From the NCBI RefSeq assembly GCF_042663885.1, contig NZ_JBHSXV010000001.1: a stretch of 64,000 bases of DNA; one strand, 5' to 3'. Both the position numbers and the translations under genes were made by a program. The number at the start of each line of letters is the position of its first letter. The stretch's first letter is position 1. Below the pieces are notes generated by a model. The model saw only the letters and a list, made by a program, of their open reading frames with translations, was not told where the DNA came from and made no database searches. Shown one piece after another: positions 1-8,347 of this stretch. This stretch comes from Aquipuribacter hungaricus. Lineage in GTDB: Bacteria; Actinomycetota; Actinomycetes; Actinomycetales; JBBAYJ01.

Positions 1-344
1 CGCTGCCGTACATCGCCGGCTGGTTCGCCGCCCCCGTCGGCCCCGAGCGGGACGGCGAGCGCGCCGCCCTGCCCCGCCTGCACCTGCAGGTGTTCTCCGT
101 CCTGCGCGCCCCCGGCAAGCTCAAGTTCCTCGCCGGCTCGGAGTCCGGCCAGGGCGCCTGGGTCTCCGACACGACCCCGGAGCGGATCGCGGACCGCATC
201 CGCGAGCTGCCCTCGGCGTTCCCGGGCGCCGTGGTGACCACGCCGGTGGACGAGCAGCCCTCGGAGCAGCCCGTGCCGCCGTCGCCGGAACCGGTGCCGT
301 CGTCGGACCCGTCGGTCCCGGTCGCCGGGGAGGGGACCCCGTGA
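1..344 (+). CDS. galT: Galactose-1-phosphate uridylyltransferase, C-terminal part (cut by window edge)
   Basis: The reading frame is open from the window edge (first full codon at base 3) to a TGA at 342-344. The visible 113 residues begin LPYIAGWFAAPVG and contain the family's C-terminal signatures LHLQVFSVLRAPGKLK and AGSESGQGAWVSDTTPE, typical of actinobacterial GalT, which exchanges UMP between UDP-glucose and galactose-1-phosphate in the Leloir pathway. After about residue 75 the protein ends in a Pro/Ser/Glu-rich low-complexity tail that is not part of the conserved fold. The stop codon overlaps the galK start (GTGA), so the two are translationally coupled. The active-site HPH motif lies outside the window. 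Confidence 0.9.
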   Translation, partial: LPYIAGWFAAPVGPERDGERAALPRLHLQVFSVLRAPGKLKFLAGSESGQGAWVSDTTPERIADRIRELPSAFPGAVVTTPVDEQPSEQPVPPSPEPVPSSDPSVPVAGEGTP

Positions 345-1552
345 GCGCGCCCGACCTGGTCCCCGCCGCCGACCCGGCGGAGCACCTGGCCACCGTGACC
401 GACGCCTTCCGGGAGCTGGCGGGGACCGCGCCCGAGGGCGTGTGGGCCGCGCCCGGGCGGGTCAACCTCGTCGGGGAGCACCTGGACTACAACGGCGGGC
501 CGGTGCTGCCCTTCGCCATCGAGCACCGTGGGCTGGTCGCGGCCCGGCGCCGCGACGACGGCCGCTGGCGCCTGGTCTCCCGCCAGGACGACGCCGTCTG
601 GGAGGGCGGTGCGGACGACCTCGTGCCGGGGACCGTGCCCGGCTGGGCGGGCTACGCCGCCGGCGTGCTGTGGGCCCTGCGCGAGGCCGGCCACGACGTC
701 CCCGGCCTGGACCTCGTCGTCGACGGCCGGGTGCCGGTCGGCGCCGGGCTGTCCTCCTCGGCGTCCCTGACCTCCGGGGTCGCGGTGGCCGTGGCGGACC
801 TCGCGGGCCTGCCCGGTGCCGAGCAGGAGGACGGGCCCGGCCGCCGCGCGCTGGCCGCCGCGTGCGTCCGTGCCGAGAACGAGTTCGCCGGCGCGCCCAC
901 CGGCGGCATGGACCAGGCCGTGGTGCTGCGCGCCCGGGCCGGTCACGCGCTCCTGCTCGACTGCACGACCTTCGACGCCGAGGACGTCCCGCTCCCCCTC
1001 GGCGGCGACGAGGCGGCCGAGCTGCTCGTCGTCGACACCCGCGCGCACCACTCCCTCGTCGACGGCCGCTACGGCGGGCGCCGTACCGCCTGCGAGACCG
1101 CCGCGGCCCGGCTCGGCGTCCAGCGGCTGGCCGGCATCACCCCGGACGAGCTGCCGGACGTGCTGGCGCGCCTGGACGACGAGGAGCTGGAGCGGGTCGT
1201 CCGCCACGTCGTCACCGAGACCGAGCGCGTCGGGCTGGTCGCCGCGCTGCTGCGGCAGGGCCGCCTGGACGCGACCGGCCCGCACCTGCTCGCCTCCCAC
1301 GCCTCGATGCGCGACGACTTCCAGATCTCGGTGCCCGAGCTCGACCTGGTGGTCACCGCAGCCGTCGACGCCGGCGCGCTGGGTGCCCGGATGACCGGCG
1401 GCGGGTTCGGCGGCTCGGCCGTCGTGCTCACCCCGGCCGGCACCTCGGAGCAGGTGGGGGCGGCGGTGCACGAGGCGTTCCTCGCCGCGGGCCACGGGCC
1501 CCCCGGGCTGCTGCCCGCCACCGCGACGGGCGGCGCGCACCGCGTCCGCTGA
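341..1552 (+). CDS. galK: Galactokinase
   Basis: Phosphorylates galactose with ATP, the first committed Leloir step, in the cytoplasm. The 403-residue product has the galactokinase signature GRVNLVGEHLDYNGG at about residues 39-53, the GHMP-kinase ATP loop VGAGLSSSAS at about 133-142 and the C-terminal MTGGGFGGS motif near 351-359, all in the usual order and spacing; length is normal for the family. The GTG start at 341 overlaps the galT stop by four bases, supporting both the start choice and a galTK operon. The gene ends at 1552 with TGA and is followed by a 48-bp gap. No galactose regulator is visible in the window. Confidence 0.95.
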   Translation: MSAPDLVPAADPAEHLATVTDAFRELAGTAPEGVWAAPGRVNLVGEHLDYNGGPVLPFAIEHRGLVAARRRDDGRWRLVSRQDDAVWEGGADDLVPGTVPGWAGYAAGVLWALREAGHDVPGLDLVVDGRVPVGAGLSSSASLTSGVAVAVADLAGLPGAEQEDGPGRRALAAACVRAENEFAGAPTGGMDQAVVLRARAGHALLLDCTTFDAEDVPLPLGGDEAAELLVVDTRAHHSLVDGRYGGRRTACETAAARLGVQRLAGITPDELPDVLARLDDEELERVVRHVVTETERVGLVAALLRQGRLDATGPHLLASHASMRDDFQISVPELDLVVTAAVDAGALGARMTGGGFGGSAVVLTPAGTSEQVGAAVHEAFLAAGHGPPGLLPATATGGAHRVR

Positions 1553-1600
1553 GCACCTGCTCGCGTCGCGGGAGCCGCAGGGCCGGGGCACGCTGTCGGC

Positions 1601-3130
1601 ATGCCCAGCACCCCGTCCCCCGACGCGCCGTCCCGCCCCGCCGACCAGGACACCGAGGACGTGGGACCCGGCGGGGACGTCGAGCAGTTCGACCTCGTCG
1701 TGCTGGGTGTCGGCTCCGGCGGCGAGGTCGTCGCGGCCACCGCCGCACGGCGCGGCCTGCGGGTGGCCGCGGTCGAGGCCCGGCTGCTGGGCGGCGAGTG
1801 CCCGTTCCTCGCCTGCGTGCCGAGCAAGGTCATGCTGCTGGCCGCGTCCCGCGCCCGGGCCGCCGGCACCGACCTGCGCGCCGCGTTCGCCGACGCCGTC
1901 CGGGCCCGCGACGAGGCGGCGCAGCACCTCGACGACTCCTCGCAGGCGGACGAGCTGGCCGAGGCCGGAGTGGTCGTCGTGCGGGGCCGCGGCACGGTGA
2001 CCGGGCCGGGCCGGCTGTCCGTCCGCCCGGACGGCGACGGCGACGTCCGGGAGCTGGCGTGGGGCCGCGCGCTCGTCGTCGGCACCGGCTCCCAGCCCGT
2101 GGTGCCCGACCTGCCGGGGCTCGACGAGGTCCCCACGTGGACGTCGGACCAGGCGCTGACCAGCGACGAGCTGCCCGGGCGGCTGCTCGTCCTCGGGGGC
2201 GGGCCGGTCGGCTGCGAGCTGTCGCAGGTCTACGCGTCCTTCGGGACCGAGGTCACCCTGGTGGAGACCTCGCCGCACCTGCTGCCGTCGGAGGACCCCT
2301 GGGTCGGTGAGGCGCTGCAGCTGCACCTGGAGGCCTCGGGCGTCCGGGTCCTGGTGGCGACGACCCTGGTCGGCGTCGAGCCGGCCGACGGGGGCGCACG
2401 GGCCCGCCTGGAGCCGGCGTCCGACGGGTCGGAGGGGTCGGAGGGCTCCGACGGGTCCGAGGTCGTCGTGGACCGGGTGCTCGTCGTCACCGGGCGGGCG
2501 CCGTCCGGTGACGGGCTCGGGCTCGACCTGCTCGGTGTCGCCGTCAGCGAGAAGGGTGCGGTCGAGGTCGACGACCGCTGCCGCGCCCTGGACGCCGACG
2601 GCTCCCCCGTGGCCGGCGTCCTGGCCGTCGGCGACGTCACCGGGCTCGCGCCGTACACCCACACCGCCAATCACCAGGCCCGCGTCGTCACCGCCGGGCT
2701 GGCCGGCCGCGACGTCCGGGTGCGGTCCGCGGGCATCCCCCGCGCCGTCTACACCGACCCGCCCGTGTTCTCCGTCGGGCTCGGCGAGGAGGCCGCCCGC
2801 GAGGCCGGCCACGACGTCCTCGTCGCCCACCAGGACGTGGGCGAGACCGGGCGCGCGTTCGTCGAGCAGCTCGGTGTGGGCACCGCGGACCAGCCCGACC
2901 CGGGACCGTCCGGCGTGCGCCTGGTCTGCGACCGGGACGGGACGCTGCTGGGCGCGGCGGCCGTCGGCCCGCACGCGGACTCCTGGGGCGGCGAGCTCGC
3001 GCTCGCGGTCACCGCGGGCCTGGACGTGCGCCTGCTCGCCGAGCACACCCGGGCGTTCCCGACCTGGTCGGAGGCCATCACGCCGGCGGCCCAGGATCTG
3101 GCCGCGCGGACCGGCGAGGACGTCTCGTAG
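1601..3130 (+). CDS. FAD-dependent pyridine nucleotide-disulfide oxidoreductase (dihydrolipoamide dehydrogenase/mercuric reductase-like)
   Basis: A class I flavoprotein disulfide reductase of 509 residues. The N-terminal FAD fold carries GVGSGGE near residue 36, and the redox-active disulfide is in GGECPFLACVPSK near residues 64-76 (C-x4-C). A second nucleotide-binding motif, GGGPVGCELSQ, lies near residue 200. The C-terminal dimerization domain ends with HTRAFPTWSE, the usual place of the active-site His-Glu pair. It could be a lipoamide, mycothiol or metal reductase; no partner gene decides this. About 28 residues before the FAD fold and a Gly/Ser/Glu repeat (EGSEGSDGSE, bases about 2420-2460) are insertions outside the core. 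The stop is TAG at 3128-3130, whose bases also begin a -10 hexamer for the next gene. Confidence 0.85.
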   Translation: MPSTPSPDAPSRPADQDTEDVGPGGDVEQFDLVVLGVGSGGEVVAATAARRGLRVAAVEARLLGGECPFLACVPSKVMLLAASRARAAGTDLRAAFADAVRARDEAAQHLDDSSQADELAEAGVVVVRGRGTVTGPGRLSVRPDGDGDVRELAWGRALVVGTGSQPVVPDLPGLDEVPTWTSDQALTSDELPGRLLVLGGGPVGCELSQVYASFGTEVTLVETSPHLLPSEDPWVGEALQLHLEASGVRVLVATTLVGVEPADGGARARLEPASDGSEGSEGSDGSEVVVDRVLVVTGRAPSGDGLGLDLLGVAVSEKGAVEVDDRCRALDADGSPVAGVLAVGDVTGLAPYTHTANHQARVVTAGLAGRDVRVRSAGIPRAVYTDPPVFSVGLGEEAAREAGHDVLVAHQDVGETGRAFVEQLGVGTADQPDPGPSGVRLVCDRDGTLLGAAAVGPHADSWGGELALAVTAGLDVRLLAEHTRAFPTWSEAITPAAQDLAARTGEDVS

Positions 3131-3133
3131 GTT
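3128..3133 (+). promoter_or_regulatory. Predicted -10 (TAGGTT) for leaderless start at 3140, overlapping upstream stop codon
   Basis: TAGGTT lies six bases before the GTG at 3140, the spacing expected when transcription begins at the first base of the start codon. Its first three bases are the TAG stop of the preceding flavoprotein gene. No convincing -35 is seen, as is common for actinobacterial promoters of this kind. Confidence 0.55.
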
Positions 3134-3139
3134 GTCCTC

Positions 3140-4831
3140 GTGAGCCCCCTCCCCGCACAGCCCCGGCTGCTGTGGGTGGTCGACCTGCAGGACGCCGCGC
3201 TCTCCGACGCCGTCACCGCGCTCGTCGGACGCACCGGCGGCCGGCCCTTCCCGACCGTCGCCGCCGCCGTCGCCGAGGTGGCGTCCGCGCCCGGCGCGGC
3301 ACCGGGCGCCGTCCTGCTCTGGTCCGACCGCCCCGGCACGCCCGCCGACCGCGACGCCCTGCTCGGCACCGGCCTCCCCGTCGTGCTCGCGGGCCCCACG
3401 CTGCACGCCGGCACCGGGGTGTGGGCCGAGTGCGCCGGCCTGGTCGTCACCGCGCCGACCCCGGTGCACGACGTCCGCGTCCGCCCCGGCGCGCAGGCCG
3501 GGTCGCTCGCGGACCGCCTCCTCGACCACGGCCACGGCGCCGGCTCCCACCTGGGCGAGCACGTGCACGTCCGGGACCGGGTGCTCGCCGTGGACAAGGT
3601 CGCCGACGACGTCGACGTGCTCCTCACCGCCACCCTCGGCCTCACCCTGCACCCGGTGGCCGTCCGGCGCGGGCCCGTCGTCGCCTGGACCCTCGGCACC
3701 ACGCCCGGGGCCGTGCAGGCGCCGGCCTTCCTCCGCCTCCTGCGTGCCACGCTGCACGGCCTGGTCGGCACGGCGGCGCCCGTCGCGCCGGTGCGGGCGG
3801 GGCTGCTGGGCTACGGCGCCATCGGCCACGAGCACTCCGCGGCGTTCCGGGCCGTCCCGGGCCTGGAGCTCGCCGCCGTCTGCGACCGCTCCCCCGCCCG
3901 GCTCGACGCGGCGAGCGGCCAGGTCGAGGGCCTGCGGACGACGACCGACCCCGCCGCGCTCGTCGAGGACCCGGACGTCGACCTCGTCGTGGTGTCGACC
4001 CCGCCCGACACCCACGCCACCTGGGCGCTGCGCGCGCTGCGGGCGGGCAAGCACGTCGTGGTGGAGAAGCCGTTCGCCATCCGCACCGAGGAGGCCGACG
4101 CGGTCCTCGCCGAGGCCGAGGCGGCCGGGCTGCTCGCCGTCGTCTACCAGAACCGCCGCTGGGACCCCGACCACCTGGCCGTCCGCGCCGCCGTCCGCGA
4201 CGGCCGGCTCGGCGAGGTGTTCCATCTGGAGACCTTCGTCGGCGGCTACGGCCACCCCTGCAACCTCTGGCACTCCGACGCCGACGCCTCCGGCGGCGCC
4301 TTCTACGACTGGGGTGCCCACGTGCTCGACCAGGTGCTCGACCTCGTCCCGACGGCCGTGGAGCACGTCACCGCGACCACCCACAAGCGCCGCTGGTTCG
4401 ACGTCACCAACGCCGACCACAGCCGCGTCCTCCTGCGCTTCGTCGACGGCACCGAGGCGGAGTTCGTCCACTCCGACCTGGCCGCCGCCCTCAAGCCGCG
4501 CTGGTACGTGCTGGGCACCGAGGGCGCGCTGGTCGGCAGCTGGCGGACCGAGAAGGTCGTGGCCCGCTCCGCCGTCGGCACCCTCGACGAGGACGTCATG
4601 GCCCCCGCGGACTCCCCGCCCGTGCTCGACCTCCACGGCGCCGACGGCTCGGTGACCCGCCTGGCCCAGCCCGGCCCGCCGCCCCACCCGTTCCACCGCG
4701 AGCTCGCCGACGCCCTGCTGCTCGGCCTGCCGATGTCGGTGACCGGGGAGACGAGCAGGCGCGTGCTCGCCGTCATGGAGGCCGCCACCGAGTCCGCCGC
4801 GACCGGCGGCCGCCCGGTGGAGCCCCGGTGA
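3140..4831 (+). CDS. Gfo/Idh/MocA oxidoreductase fused to an N-terminal ThuA-like domain
   Basis: The 563-residue product has two parts. From about residue 218 a Rossmann fold begins (GLLGYGAIGHEHSAAF), followed by the VVEKPFAI motif (catalytic Lys) and a substrate domain with YGHPCNLWHSD and GGAFYDWGAHVLDQ; this half is a complete NAD(P)-dependent sugar or cyclitol dehydrogenase of the Gfo/Idh/MocA type. The first 210 residues resemble a ThuA-type class I amidotransferase-like fold: a HVHVRDRVLAVDKVADD stretch, then HPVAVRRGPVVAWTLG near residue 175. That assignment is by eye and tentative. The start is GTG at 3140 with a leaderless -10. It is first in a four-gene run with 4-bp overlaps, so a shared pathway, probably sugar oxidation or epimerization, is likely but the substrate is unknown. 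Confidence 0.8.
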   Translation: MSPLPAQPRLLWVVDLQDAALSDAVTALVGRTGGRPFPTVAAAVAEVASAPGAAPGAVLLWSDRPGTPADRDALLGTGLPVVLAGPTLHAGTGVWAECAGLVVTAPTPVHDVRVRPGAQAGSLADRLLDHGHGAGSHLGEHVHVRDRVLAVDKVADDVDVLLTATLGLTLHPVAVRRGPVVAWTLGTTPGAVQAPAFLRLLRATLHGLVGTAAPVAPVRAGLLGYGAIGHEHSAAFRAVPGLELAAVCDRSPARLDAASGQVEGLRTTTDPAALVEDPDVDLVVVSTPPDTHATWALRALRAGKHVVVEKPFAIRTEEADAVLAEAEAAGLLAVVYQNRRWDPDHLAVRAAVRDGRLGEVFHLETFVGGYGHPCNLWHSDADASGGAFYDWGAHVLDQVLDLVPTAVEHVTATTHKRRWFDVTNADHSRVLLRFVDGTEAEFVHSDLAAALKPRWYVLGTEGALVGSWRTEKVVARSAVGTLDEDVMAPADSPPVLDLHGADGSVTRLAQPGPPPHPFHRELADALLLGLPMSVTGETSRRVLAVMEAATESAATGGRPVEPR

Positions 4832-5940
4832 CCGGCGGCCTGGTCACCGGCGCGAGCGTCGGCTTCGGCTTCCTCGGCGCCGGGACCATCGCCCGGACCG
4901 CCCTGGCCCCGGCCGTGCACGCCGCGGACGGTGCCCACCTGCAGGCGGCCGCGGCCCGCGACGCCTCGCGCGCGGTGGCCCTGGAGCCCTCGGGACGCTC
5001 CTACGACGACTACGCCGCGCTCCTGGCGGACGACACCGTCGACGTCGTCTACGTCTCCCTCGCCAACGACGCCCACGCGCCGTGGACGGTCGCCGCCCTC
5101 GAGGCCGGCAAGCACGTGCTGTGCGAGAAGCCGCTCGGCCTCGACCCCGCCGAGGTCCGCCGGATGACCGACGCGGCGGCCGCGGCCGACCGGCTGCTCG
5201 TCGAGGCCTGGTGGTACCGCTGGCACCCGCGCACCCTGCGGGCCGTCGAGCTCGTGCGCTCGGGTGCGCTCGGCCGGGTGCACCGCGTGGAGGCCGACTT
5301 CTCCTTCGACGGCGACCCCGACGGCATGTCCGGCAACTACCGGCTGGACCCGGCCAAGGGCGGCGGCGCCCTGTACGACGTCGGCTGCTACGCCGTGGAC
5401 GCCGCCCGCTGGGCGCTCGGTGCGGACGCGCTCGAGGTCGTCAGCGCCGAGGGCGAGGTCCGCGGCGGCGTCGACCTGCGCGCCTCGGCGCGCCTGTCCG
5501 GCCCCGGCGGCACGGTCGCCGACGTCCGCTGCGGCATCCGGGGCCGCGACGAGCAGCTGGTCGCGGTGTACGGCGAGGACGCCACCCTCGTGCTCGGCCG
5601 GCCGTCGTTCACGGCCAAGGACGAGCCCGTCGCCCTGCACGTCGTCCCGGTGACCCGCCAGGCCGGGCCGGAGCCCCAGGCCCCTGCGGACGACCTGCGG
5701 CCGGGGACCGCACCCGGCGACGCCCCCCGGCAGGAGGCCCCGGCGCCGCTGGTCGTGCGCGCGGACCGGCGGACCGAGGAGTTCGCCGCGGTGGACCCCT
5801 ACCGGCTCATGGTCGAGGCGCTCTCGCGGGCCGTCCGGGGCGAGGACGAGTGGCTGCCCACCGCGCAGGACAGCCTCGACATCGCCCTCGTGCTGGAGCA
5901 GGCGCGGACCCAGGTCCACGCGGCGGGGGGCGCACGGTGA
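4828..5940 (+). CDS. Gfo/Idh/MocA family oxidoreductase
   Basis: A stand-alone oxidoreductase of 370 residues. The N-terminal dinucleotide-binding motif is FGFLGAGTIARTALAP, the catalytic Lys is in VLCEKPLGLD near residue 100, and the C-terminal domain has EAWWYRWHPRTLRA, GNYRLDPAKGGGALYDVGCYAVDAARW and a long acidic loop. The tryptophan/tyrosine cluster and YDVGCY motif resemble the glucose-fructose oxidoreductase and NADP-D-xylose dehydrogenase branch, so a monosaccharide substrate is plausible. The GTG start at 4828 overlaps the upstream stop (GTGA). It is not a close duplicate of its upstream neighbour; the two may act in sequence or as a heteromer. Confidence 0.85.
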   Translation: MTGGLVTGASVGFGFLGAGTIARTALAPAVHAADGAHLQAAAARDASRAVALEPSGRSYDDYAALLADDTVDVVYVSLANDAHAPWTVAALEAGKHVLCEKPLGLDPAEVRRMTDAAAAADRLLVEAWWYRWHPRTLRAVELVRSGALGRVHRVEADFSFDGDPDGMSGNYRLDPAKGGGALYDVGCYAVDAARWALGADALEVVSAEGEVRGGVDLRASARLSGPGGTVADVRCGIRGRDEQLVAVYGEDATLVLGRPSFTAKDEPVALHVVPVTRQAGPEPQAPADDLRPGTAPGDAPRQEAPAPLVVRADRRTEEFAAVDPYRLMVEALSRAVRGEDEWLPTAQDSLDIALVLEQARTQVHAAGGAR

Positions 5941-6884
5941 GCGAGCCGTACGAGGAGGTCGTCGACGTCGGCGGCACGTCGCTGGCCGTCCGCGTCCACC
6001 CGGCCGACGTCGTCGCCGAGGGCGGCCACGCGCGCGCAGGGGCGGTCCTGGTCCACGGCCTGGCCTCCAACGCCCGGATGTGGGACGCGTGCGCCGTGGC
6101 GCTGGCCGCGGCCGGCGTCACCTCCGTCGCCCCGGACCTGCGCGGCCACGGTCGCAGCACCGGCCTCACCGAGACCCGCGACGGCGCCACCGGCCTCGCC
6201 GCGGACCAGGGCTCGGCGCCCGACCGGCCGTACGGCACGTCCCCCGCGGCGGCCGACGTCGAGGCGGTCGTCGCGCACTTCCAGCTCGACGGCACGGTCC
6301 CCCCGCCCGTCGTCCTCGCCGGCCAGTCGTGGGGCGGCAACGTCGTCCTCACGGTGGCCGCGGAGCACGCCGGCCAGGTCGACGCCCTCGCGCTCGTCGA
6401 CGGCGGCTGGCTCCGGTTCGACGGCGACGAGCCGTTCGAACAGCTGTGGCAGCGGCTGCGCCCGCCGGTGTGGGGCGACGTCACCCGCGAGCAGGTCGAG
6501 GAGCGCATCGGCTCGGCCGTCGCGGCGTGGGGACCGCACGCGCTGCCGGCCGTGATGGCCAACCTCACCACCGACGAGCACGGGCACGTCCGCAACGTCC
6601 TCGACGTCGCCGTGCACGAGCAGATCCTCCGGTCCGTGCACGCGGCCGACCCCCGGTCGCTGTACCCGCACGTCGGGGTGCCCGTGCTGCTCGCCCCGGC
6701 CGGCGGCCCGGCCTCCGCGCTGGTCGAGGAGGCCCTCGAGGGCATCCCCGACGCCCGGCTGCGCCGCTACGAGGGCGCACACCACGACCTGCACCTCCAG
6801 CACCCGGAGCGCCTCGCGCGCGACCTGCTCGACCTCGTGGACGAGATCAGCCTCGCCACCCTGCCCTCGGAGGGGACCTCGTGA
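5937..6884 (+). CDS. Alpha/beta-fold hydrolase
   Basis: A 315-residue serine hydrolase of the alpha/beta fold. An oxyanion-hole motif VLVHGLASNARMW is near residue 40, the nucleophile elbow is GQSWGGN (Ser near residue 130) and the catalytic His is in EGAHHDLHLQHPERL near residue 285. A lid-like stretch lies between the nucleophile and the His. Length and motif order fit esterases, lactonases and related enzymes, and the exact reaction cannot be read from sequence. The GTG start overlaps the upstream stop by four bases and its own stop overlaps the next start, so it is the third gene of the 3140-8185 operon, where it could open a lactone made by the dehydrogenases. Confidence 0.85.
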   Translation: MSEPYEEVVDVGGTSLAVRVHPADVVAEGGHARAGAVLVHGLASNARMWDACAVALAAAGVTSVAPDLRGHGRSTGLTETRDGATGLAADQGSAPDRPYGTSPAAADVEAVVAHFQLDGTVPPPVVLAGQSWGGNVVLTVAAEHAGQVDALALVDGGWLRFDGDEPFEQLWQRLRPPVWGDVTREQVEERIGSAVAAWGPHALPAVMANLTTDEHGHVRNVLDVAVHEQILRSVHAADPRSLYPHVGVPVLLAPAGGPASALVEEALEGIPDARLRRYEGAHHDLHLQHPERLARDLLDLVDEISLATLPSEGTS

Positions 6885-8185
6885 GCCGTCTCGTCGTCAT
6901 GGGGTCCGGCGAGACCGCGCCCACCATGGTCCGCACCCACCGCGCCGTCCTCGCCAGCACCTTCGACGGGCAGCCCGTCACGCCGGGGACGGCCCTCGCG
7001 CTGGACACCACGTTCGGGTTCCAGGACAACGCCGACGACCTCGTCGCGAAGACCCTGCAGTACTTCGTCCAGAGCGTCGGCAGCCCTGTCGAGACGGCGA
7101 CCTGGCGCCGCGCGGACGGCCCGGCCGCCGAGGCCGAGCGCACCCTCGCCCGGCTGGGCCGGGCACGCTGGCTGTTCGCCGGCCCGGGCAGCCCGACGTA
7201 CGCGCTGCGGCAGTGGCAGGGCACCGGGGTCGCCGCCGCCATGACGGACGTCGTGCGCCGCGGCGGCACCCTGGTCGTGGGGTCCGCGGCCGCCTGCACC
7301 GTCGGCTCGCACGCGGTCCCCGTCTACGAGATCTACAAGGCCGGGGCGGACCTGGGCTGGGCCGACGGTCTCGACGTCCTCGGCGCCGTCACCGGTGTCC
7401 GCGCCGCGGTCGTCCCGCACTTCGACAACGCCGAGGGCGGCGGCTACGACACGCGCTACTGCTACCTCGGCGCGGCAAGGCTCGCCGCGATGGAGCAGAT
7501 GCTCCCCGACGACGTCGGCGTCCTGGGCGTCGACGAGCACACCGCGCTGCTCGTCGACACCGCGGCGGGCACGGCGACCGTCGCCGGCAACGGCGTGGTC
7601 ACGCTGCGGCACCGCGACAGCGTCGTCGTGCTCGAGGCGGGTCGCACCGTCGAGCTGGGGGCCGTGGCGGACGCGGTCGCCGGCCGTGGGCACGCCGAGC
7701 CCGGGGCGGCCCCGCCGGTCCCGGTCCAGGGCGGACAGCCGGCAGGTGACGGCGCCACGGCGGCGGACGCATCGGGTCCGGTGCCGTCGCTGCGGGTCGC
7801 CGTCGACGCCGAGCGCGACCGGTTCGAGGCGGCGATGCTGGCCAAGGACGTCGAGACCGCGGTCGCGAGCGCGCTGGACACGGAGCAGGCGCTGCAGGAC
7901 TGGTCGGGCGACACCCTGGAGTCCGACGACCGCGACCACGCCCGGCTCGTGCTGCGCGCGATGCTCGTCCGCCTCGGCGAGCTCGCCGTCACCGGCGCGG
8001 CCGACCCGCGCGAGGCGGTGGCCAAGTACGTCGAGCTGCTGCTCGCGCTGCGGGCGCGGGCCAGGGCGGCCAAGGACTTCGCCACGTCCGACGACGTCCG
8101 CGACGGTCTCGCCCGGCTCGGCGTCGAGGTCCGGGACGCCCCCGGCGGCGCCGAGTGGGTCCTCGGGGAGCGCCTCCCCGCCTGA
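6881..8185 (+). CDS. Class I amidotransferase-like (S51-type) protein with a cysteinyl-tRNA-synthetase-like C-terminal domain
   Basis: A 434-residue fusion. Residues 1 to about 250 look like the class I amidotransferase/peptidase S51 fold: VVMGSGETAPTM at the N terminus, FAGPGSPTYALRQW, then GGTLVVGSAAACTVGSHAVPVYE at the place of the nucleophile elbow, and PHFDNAEGGGYDTRYCY. After a Pro/Ala linker (about 265-300), residues about 305-434 form a helical domain ending in AKDFATSDDVRDGLARLGVEVRDAPGG, strikingly like the C terminus of cysteinyl-tRNA synthetase and MshC. The HIGH and KMSKS aminoacylation motifs are absent, so it is not a synthetase. The GTG start overlaps the hydrolase stop. Function unknown; it closes the operon before a strong terminator. 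Confidence 0.75.
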   Translation: MSRLVVMGSGETAPTMVRTHRAVLASTFDGQPVTPGTALALDTTFGFQDNADDLVAKTLQYFVQSVGSPVETATWRRADGPAAEAERTLARLGRARWLFAGPGSPTYALRQWQGTGVAAAMTDVVRRGGTLVVGSAAACTVGSHAVPVYEIYKAGADLGWADGLDVLGAVTGVRAAVVPHFDNAEGGGYDTRYCYLGAARLAAMEQMLPDDVGVLGVDEHTALLVDTAAGTATVAGNGVVTLRHRDSVVVLEAGRTVELGAVADAVAGRGHAEPGAAPPVPVQGGQPAGDGATAADASGPVPSLRVAVDAERDRFEAAMLAKDVETAVASALDTEQALQDWSGDTLESDDRDHARLVLRAMLVRLGELAVTGAADPREAVAKYVELLLALRARARAAKDFATSDDVRDGLARLGVEVRDAPGGAEWVLGERLPA

Positions 8186-8251
8186 GGGCTTCACCGGACC
8201 GCCCGAGCCCCCTTCTGCGAGGGGTCGGCTCCGGCCGAGGTCGGTAGTCCT

Positions 8252-8290
8252 GCACTGACCACCTGTCCAGGCTGGACAGGTGGTCAGTGC
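8252..8290. terminator. Perfect 39-nt palindromic bidirectional terminator
   Basis: A 19-bp arm GCACTGACCACCTGTCCAG is followed after a single G by its exact complement. It sits between the convergent ends of the 6881-8185 gene and xth. There is no U-tract, as usual for actinobacterial hairpin terminators. The minimal centre means the RNA must open a few pairs to form a loop. Confidence 0.75.
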
Positions 8291-8347
8291 CGTCCTCACA
8301 TCCGGCGGCGAGCCTGGACGGACCTGCACCGCCCCCGTCGTCCGGGG

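Noticed and set aside
6881..8185. Cysteinyl-tRNA synthetase or MshC ligase
   Set aside because: The catalytic domain with HIGH and KMSKS motifs is absent; only the tail is similar.
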